From contig SJRY01000301.1 of the NCBI GenBank assembly GCA_011319805.1, forward strand, positions 1 to 27,894: DNA of 27,894 bases, read 5' to 3'. A program made the translations under genes and the position numbers. This DNA comes from Macrocybe gigantea (taxonomy: Eukaryota > Basidiomycota > Agaricomycetes > Agaricales > Callistosporiaceae). Under the pieces are notes generated by a model, which had not been told where the DNA came from, searched no databases, and worked only from the letters and a program-made list of their open reading frames with translations. Shown here one piece after another: positions 21,664-27,894 of this stretch; position 1 is the stretch's first letter, and the number at the start of each line of letters is the position of its first letter.

Positions 21664-23512
21664 ATGCAGTACTCCGTAGGGCGTGCGAGGCTCTTCCGCA
21701 GTTCTCTCTCCTCGTTGCGTTCAACACGTCTTTCCTCGTCAATCTCCAACTCCACTCGGACCTTTTGGCAGCTGCCATGTCGCGCATTCTCAAACATGCC
21801 CGGCTCTCTTGATAATCTCTTCAACTATTCATCGGGACGCTGGATCTAAGTCTTGTACATGTTCCTCTCTGGCGTATATGTCTAATCCGCAATCTCGCAC
21901 ATCCAGCGTCAACAATGATCTTCGCCTTGCAGAGCGCAGGCGTGAGTTCCACGTCGAAGAGCTTTGTCGTCTTGCGGCGCAGTCGGTCGGTCGGAGGTCT
22001 CAAGATATCGACACATTCGTGAAGCTCGCCGAGGGCGGCTTCAACCGCATTTTCCTGATCACCATGCATGACGGCTTCCAGATGGTAGCCCGCATACCAT
22101 ACCCCGTCACGGTGCCCAAGTTCTACGCCATCGCTAGTGAAGTAGCCACAATGCTTCCTCCGTGCCTCCGGACTGCCTGTTCCTGAGGTTTATGATTACT
22201 CTCCTTCGTCGGACAACGCTGCGAAGACGGAGTATATTTTCATGGAGTTTATTAGAGGTACGAAGCTCAGCGACGTGTGGATGGAGCTGGAGGGACCGGA
22301 TATGGCTTACGTCTTGCGTCAGGTTGCTCGGCTGGAGTCTCGCATGATGTCGATTCCTTTCCCGGCTGGCGGAAGTCTCTACCATGCCGACGACCTGACG
22401 AAGGTAGCAGGGAGGACGGGCATTCCGCTCAACGACCAGCGCTTCTGCGTCGGTCCAGATGCTAGGCTGCATATGTGGTATGGAAGGAGGTCACAGCTCG
22501 ATGTGGATAGGGGGCCATGTACGCCACTTTCTCCCGTTGAACTCCCCGGAACTAATCGAGACTTGTAGACGAAAGCCCAGAGGCAGCGCTCGTAGCAGCA
22601 GCACGCAAAGAACTAGTCTATCTGGAACGGTTCGATCGACCGCTACTGCCTTTCCAGCGTGAAAGAAGGGAGGCTTACGGGTACGAGGAGCAGTCACCGT
22701 CGGACCACGTCAAGAATCTCGAACGCTACCTTCTCATCGCACCCTCGCTCGTCCCCAAGAAGTCATCCCTCCACGATTTCCGTATCCGTCATCCTGATCT
22801 CCAGCCGAGCAACGTCATCGTGTCGACCTCGTCAGACTCTGACCACTTGGAGATCGTCGGCCTGCTCGACTGGCAGCACGCCCCGATCCTACCCCAGTTT
22901 CTCCTCGCTGGTATACCAGATCGCCTTCAGAATTACGATGACACGGACTCGCAGGCTCTCATCCCACCCTCGCTGCCGGCGAACGTGGACAAATTGGACC
23001 AATCCGAGCTGAACGACGCGATTGGACTCTACCACCGCCGCCTCGTCCACTTCCACTATGCCAAGAACACCGAGAAGTACAACAAGCTGCATCACGATGC
23101 CTTGTCGGACCCAGTGTCCACGTTCGTCCGCCGCCTTTTCGACCAAGCCGGTGCTCCATGGGAGGGTGAGACTCACGCGCTGAAAGCGACGCTGATAGAG
23201 GCAATGGAGACGTGGGGGAGGCTTGCAGGGGAGGACGTGCCGTGTCCGGTCGAGTTCGAACCGGAGGACCTGCGCAAGACGAAGGAGCTGAGCGCAAAGC
23301 TGCGGTTGGCCGACGAGAATTTTCAGGGGTGTCGAGGCATGGTTGGTTTCGAGACTGAGACCTGGGTGTCCAACGAACACTACGAGATGGCCATGGCCCT
23401 CGCCGAGCTGCTAAAGCTGAAGGTGTTAACAAGAGTCCCGAAGGGGGAAGTCCGAGCTAAGACCGAGGCGAATTGGTTCTTGGACGATATGGACGAAGAG
23501 AATTACATGTAA
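21664..23512 (+). CDS. AIM9-like mitochondrial phosphotransferase (APH fold)
   Basis: Member of the fungal APH/choline-kinase-like family annotated as Altered inheritance of mitochondria protein 9; substrate unknown. The start at 21664 gives an Arg/Ser-rich, acid-poor presequence (MQYSVGRARLFRSSLSSLRS) fitting mitochondrial import, then LFNYSSGRWIY. The nucleotide-binding part has KLAEGGFNRIFLITM and MVARIPYPVTVPKFYAIASE; the catalytic loop is RHPDLQPSN, with the metal Asp in VGLLDWQHAPILP. The protein ends DDMDEENYM. Exons by homology: 21664-21848, 21907-22518, 22569-23512, about 580 aa. Two lesions: the first intron lacks a GT donor (ATC TA|AGTCTT, as if two bases are gone), and after ATM at 22151-22153 two bases seem lost before FLRASGLPVPEV. 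The gene sits between two direct repeats. Confidence 0.9.
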
Positions 23513-23715
23513 TTAATGTATCGTACAAAACGCTGCAGTGCCCTGCTGCACGAACTGCTTGACCCACGCTTTAGCTGTCAGCTGCAGACAAGGAGGGAAA
23601 GCGTTACTGCACCTGCTAAGTCCCGCATTTTGTTTTTGACGTGCCCTGCTGGCCTGCATCGTCTCGCTAAGCGAAGCATCTGTCCCTTTATGTCTCCGTC
23701 ACTGATCGTCAGGGC

Positions 23716-24130
23716 CAGGTCCAATGCTTCCATGGTACGCCCGACATTGTCGGCGATTACAAGGCCTTCTTCGAGATGGCATTCTGTCCTATAAATATTG
23801 GATACGACTCTTTTACGAGGCGATCGGCATTGGATCAAGTAACCTCCGGTCAAGGAAAGTGTCGGTATACTGTACTTTCAAGCACACTCTCTATCTGTTC
23901 CAGAGGATTTACCATCCGCTGTAGCATTAGAGTGTAGCTGGCAGAAAGAGATAATCACGCATGTCTTCAAGGACGACCAGGACCTCGTCCCCAATAAATT
24001 AGAATTGAAGCTATTGAAAAACGACGAACTCTGCAGGCGTGACGGTCAATCACCATCCATCGACCGCAAAAGTACTTGACGAATATAATTGCCCGACCAG
24101 GAGACCCACGTTCCACATTGTTGTGTGATC
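23716..24130 (+). repeat. Direct repeat, copy B (right of the AIM9-like gene)
   Basis: Second copy of the repeat at 21107-21480, same orientation, starting about 200 nt after the AIM9-like stop. It is longer, mainly because of an extra stretch beginning gtatactgtact (about 23872) and ending ctgttccag (about 23903), which has the borders of a short intron. The frame LPSAVALECSWQKEIITHVF then KDDQDLVPNKLELKLLKNDE follows it. Confidence 0.85.
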
Positions 24131-26187
24131 GCTACTTGTCTCGAAAATTACCCTATGATCTGTCCGAAGTTATGATAATATCGACGTGCGAATTGGCTTC
24201 CGAGGCGTCGGTCTCGGAAAAAAAGAAAAGCTACGCATTCTGGCATCAGCTACCAGAGTGGCCACCTTAGTTCTGTGCACTCATGCTATATATTCGAGCT
24301 GCGTCAGGCGTCGAACGGCTTGCAGCATAACAGGATCGTCTATCAAGCAGTCAATTAGCGGCTGAGCATGTCGTCCCCCACTATCCATTAGAAGGGGTCA
24401 AACTTCTCTTTGCCTTCGACAGGGCGCGAGTTACATTGTACTCGACATCTTCCGAGATCTGCTTCAGAACCTTTGCGTCGCTTTGACATCCCCCGTATCG
24501 TGCCCTGCCGCACGAATAGGCCGTCAGCCTAGGATGTTCTAGAGGAGTCATATGGCCACTCATGCGCTAGGATCCTCCTGCACTCCCATGAGGGACGTTA
24601 TCTTTTCTGGCAGCGATCTGGATGAATGCTACTGGTCAAGATTCCGTTGCCTAAGGTTGTCTGCGGATCTGTAAAAATGCAGACTGCAGCACTCGTTATG
24701 AGATCGTCAGCAACTGCCATCCTTGCTGTCTTTCGTTCTGGTCCTGTTACATTTTCACATCGCGTGCGTCGTTATTATACGCGTCCAATCATTTACCAAA
24801 CGTACTGTAAAATTAGCATTGTACTGCACGTTCGTTCCACTGGCATTGGCGCCCACTACTTTCCTTCCTCGCCCCCTTCACGCTGTTCCCGTGAATGCTG
24901 AATTCTTCTGCTAACCGATATTAGTCGAATTCGTGCCAGGGCCGCGCTGCGACGAGTCCGCAACTTACTCGGACTCAGTAGTCAACCGGCAATTCATGGT
25001 TCCGCACGCGTTTCATGATAGATGTCTTGCTGCTTTTGGACAAAATAGAGAGTGCCTTGATGACGAACCTGTACATACCGACCAGAATTTCAATTCAAAC
25101 ATAGGTACCTTCAGGGAAGCCAACCGCTCTGCTGCTATCGTACCGAGTGCACCGGAATGGGGGGTTCGTGATGTCGCGGCCAATTGGCAACGTACAGGTT
25201 CCAATACAAAACTGCCAAATTAATAAAGCACGATGCGCTTGCCTGGGAATCGTCTTGCCACTGCACGTCTTCCCGCCGAAGAGATCGTAGCGTTTCAAAG
25301 CTTCGAACCTCGAATAAATCGGGCTGATCCCTACACACGTCATTTTGAACCGGCTGGACGGGAGTTCACGTTCGACAGGAGCTGGTGGCCGCTACGTTTC
25401 TCACCTCAGTTGCATCCTGTTCGCTTGGGAGATCGGTCGCTTTAGGCTGAATTATCTCGAGTTTACTGATTGTGGTGCAGCGGGAGACCACGGAACACAA
25501 GGTGATGACATCCTTCAATGCCCAGTGGAACATGGATCTCATATCCCTATTCATAGAGTCAATGGAATGCTGCAGCCAGGATATGAACTGCCCCGTCGTC
25601 TGCCCCCCTATGTGATCATAAAAGGCGATTGCCAGTGGGGGATCTTGCAGGGTAATCTGGAATGGGGGCGGTTCCCGAGACGCACACGTACAAGGTTTCA
25701 TAACATGATGCAGATCCTGGAGTTTGCCGGGACAAAATGATGATGGTGATGCCAGTCAAACAGGTTGCAGCCGCCTGAGATGGATGCCGTGGTAGGTCCG
25801 TGACTCACGTAATGTAACGGCGGAGAGTGGAAGGCCACAGAACACTTTACTCAGAGTTTCGTATTTCGGCATCATAGCCAATCACAATTCCAATGGCGTT
25901 GAGGAGGAATGTGTCAACAAATTGATTGGTCTGATGGGGTGAGGAAACGAAACTAATTGAGAGAGCTCTGAGCGACAGGAACTGAAAATACACACCTAAA
26001 CCACATGGTTCTCATGCCGCAGCAGGACGAAAGGACATCTAATTCTAAAGCGGAATGTGCAGGGACAGGGCATTCAACTTCTGAGATATATTACCATAAC
26101 CCCTATCCAGGCCGTTGTGTATGAGTCGCTGCTGAGAATTGATGACGACGAGATCAGAAATACTGGATAGGAAACTAGAGAATGGCT
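24131..26187. other. Gene-poor stretch with unassigned open frames
   Basis: I recognise no gene. Two plus-strand frames (24933-25223, starting MPGPRCDESATYSD; 25345-25740, ending MMQILEFAGTK) and one minus-strand frame (25701-25366, with LQDPPLAIAFYDHIGGQTTG) are moderately protein-like, but the last two overlap on opposite strands and at most one can be real. No signal peptide, domain motif or clean intron structure supports any of them. Confidence 0.35.
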
Positions 26188-27692
26188 TCAGCGTTTGTGT
26201 TTCATTTTTCGTCTGAGCTTTTCTTCCATCACCGCCCTCTTCTTCATCTGCGTGTCGCTGACGTTGTTTTCTTCCTGGTCTTCGCGTTCCATCTGTGCCA
26301 AGTAATCATCTACACAGGCTTCCATCTTTTCTTGCACGAAGGTGGCTTCGTCGCTGGCAGCCGGGAGAACCCCGTTTGGATCTACTTTCCACTGAAAGTC
26401 AAAGCCCCACCCTTGTACGTCACAGCGCGCAGATTGTGGCAACGAAGAATGGATAGGTTGGAGCGCAGATGACGCAGCGGCCAGGCCGCCTTCTTCTCGC
26501 CACCATTTTACAAAGTAAACGGCCGCGCGAGCGATGTCAGGTTCGGCGCCCGTTTGAGCATCCCCATTCGCCGTGCGAGCTGATTCAGGAAGTCATCCAG
26601 TTCAATTGTGGGCTTGGCTCCATCCGGAAGGAGTTGGAGATATGCCGGAGCTAAATGTGATGTCAGCCTCGTAGACATAGATCAATGGGATATCGAGTCA
26701 CAAGGGTTAGGCCGAAACAAGAATCTCACCTATTGGATTCAATATGTTCAGTCTGTATAATAAATAGGAAGCTAAAGTTTCCATATCATACAACCCTTCC
26801 TTGATTCCCGCTATTGTGATATGGGGAATATAGAAAAACGGAGCGTTCTCATCAGACTCTGATGTAATCATAGAGGAGATATGGATCGTTGTTACGTACC
26901 TATCAGAGCAAGTTTGACCCCTCTCTCAGCGCCTTCCACGCCACGTCCTAGGAAAGGTAACATGACACCCGGTGAGTCGTATGCATAAACAAGCGGGTCC
27001 AAAGACAGCTTGATTCGAGTGGATAACGCCTGAGTCAGACCCGGCTGAGCTGACGTCTGAAAGGCCTTCGGGGTGCCTAAATTAAGAAAACAAGAAGAAC
27101 GAGGCGAAAATTAGCTCGGCATCCGCTCAGGAGTAGAATGCGAAGAGAGGACAGAACGTACGGCCTTTAATGCCCATGTTTCGCAGTGCATTCAACAACG
27201 TTGATTTGCCGACGTTCGGCATTCCAATGACTAGCACGTTGAGTTCCATTGCATGAGGGTATTCCTTGGCTATGTCTGTTCCGCATCGAGGTTGAATACG
27301 GAGGGCTGTTCAACATTCCAAGAACTATCGCTGTGGAAGTAAACGGAACGTTAACATACTTACTATGAGTTCATTCAGGCCCTTGATATCCCGAGGTCTA
27401 TGCCAAGATGCAAATAAGAAGCTCTGGCCAGGGAATTTCTTGGCCATTGCTCTTCTGAAAGGCTAAGAAAGCAAGGAAAAAACCACCGCGATCCAGTAAT
27501 AAGGCAATTGTTGAGCATCATGGACAGAAGTTCGCCAAGAGAGAAGGATACAATATACCTCCATGCCCCATTCAGGAACGAGATCGCGCTTGTTGAGCAC
27601 GATTATGCGTTCGCATGCTCCGGCCTTTACGATGCGACGAGTTGGGTTGTTCGGATCCCATCCGCGTTCGAGTCGCCACTTCCGAAGTGCAC
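26188..27692 (-). CDS. MTG1: MTG1-type circularly permuted GTPase (5' end unresolved)
   Basis: Mitochondrial ribosome-assembly GTPase of the YlqF/MTG1 family. Visible exons (minus): 27692-27559, 27462-27364, 27305-27162, 27076-26900, 26810-26730, then from about 26648 to 26188. As expected for circular permutation, G4 (IIVLNKRDLVPEWG) precedes G1 (VLVIGMPNVGKSTLLNALRN), which precedes G3 (YDSPGVMLPFLGRG). Then come GVKLALIAGIKEGL and ETLASYLLYRLNILNP. The C-terminal part includes VYFVKWWREEGG, QGWGFDFQWKVDPNG and a basic end, EEKLRRKMKHKR. Two missing bases are implied. At 27364 the donor reads ATAGTAAGT where ATAG|GTAAGT is needed for phase. Near 26550 CGGGCG should be CGGGGCG, otherwise translation stops at a TAA near 26515. 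The N-terminal exon(s) are not recognisable at 27693-27894 and probably lie outside. Confidence 0.88.
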
Positions 27693-27894
27693 CTACGGAG
27701 GAAAAGCGAAAAAGGATTAAACGCTGGAGACAGGGGGTAAACGTAGTAGTGCCAAGGAGTAAGCGGTCACCATAGAAGCACTTCTTTCGCCAGATCGATG
27801 CATATACGGGGACCAGGCGATGCTCGGAACACTATGACAGTCGAATGACTAGTACAGCGATGCAAAACAGCAATGGACGCCAGCTACTGTCCGT
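27693..27894. other. Right edge, upstream of the first recognised MTG1 exon
   Basis: On the minus strand the bases just before exon 27692 are an acceptor (ctccgtag), so at least the proximal part is intron. I could not find the family's N-terminal DARxPLTS segment here. Confidence 0.4.

Noticed and set aside
23578..23853. Minus-strand frame over repeat copy B containing EGLVIADNVGRT, which resembles the ADNV motif of O-methyltransferases.
   Set aside because: The motif is not kept as an open frame in copy A, and no other methyltransferase motif (SAM-binding glycine loop) is nearby. The plus-strand frame is the better-conserved one.

Overview
This is a piece of a filamentous fungal nuclear genome, almost certainly a mushroom-forming basidiomycete (Agaricomycetes). 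The genes carry many short spliceosomal introns of about 48-90 nt. There are class I hydrophobins with 4 introns each, and the other genes are typical fungal housekeeping genes (chitin-precursor synthesis, Rpb11, uL15, SWI3-type remodeller subunit, mitochondrial GTPase). I cannot name the species.

Layout: 1-1148 holds the 3' end of GFA1 (glucosamine-6-phosphate synthase). 2.3-7.6 kb is a tandem array of class I hydrophobins with a step of about 1.5 kb: three intact genes (starts 2430, 3949, 7004) and one decayed copy (about 5413-5910), all sharing exon structure and promoter features. 7.6-11.2 kb is gene-poor and contains a non-autonomous inverted-repeat element (about 9349-10170) with an apparent target-site duplication. 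11.2-12.8 kb is a 10-exon zinc alcohol dehydrogenase. 13.0-16.0 kb (minus strand) holds a SWIRM/SANT chromatin-remodelling subunit and RPB11. Divergent from RPB11 is ribosomal protein uL15 (16.7-17.3 kb), followed by a mahogunin-type RING ligase (17.5-19.5 kb). A DUF202 membrane protein (minus, 19.9-20.8 kb) converges on it. An AIM9-like mitochondrial phosphotransferase (21.7-23.5 kb) sits between two copies of a roughly 0.4 kb direct repeat. 24.1-26.2 kb has no gene I recognise. An MTG1-type circularly permuted GTPase (minus) runs from 26.2 kb toward the right edge.

Together: GFA1 feeds the UDP-GlcNAc/chitin pathway and the hydrophobins coat the same cell wall, but I see no reason to call this a functional cluster. 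The remainder is ordinary housekeeping synteny. I found no convincing unknown multi-gene system.

The most important caution is about sequence quality. Eight of the non-hydrophobin genes (GFA1, ADH, SWI3, RPB11, RING, DUF202, AIM9, MTG1) each need at least one 1-2 nt correction to keep a conserved protein in frame, and several lesions fall in short runs of one base. The three intact hydrophobins and uL15 need none. This looks like uncorrected indels in the assembly rather than mass pseudogenisation, and gene models here should be read with that in mind.
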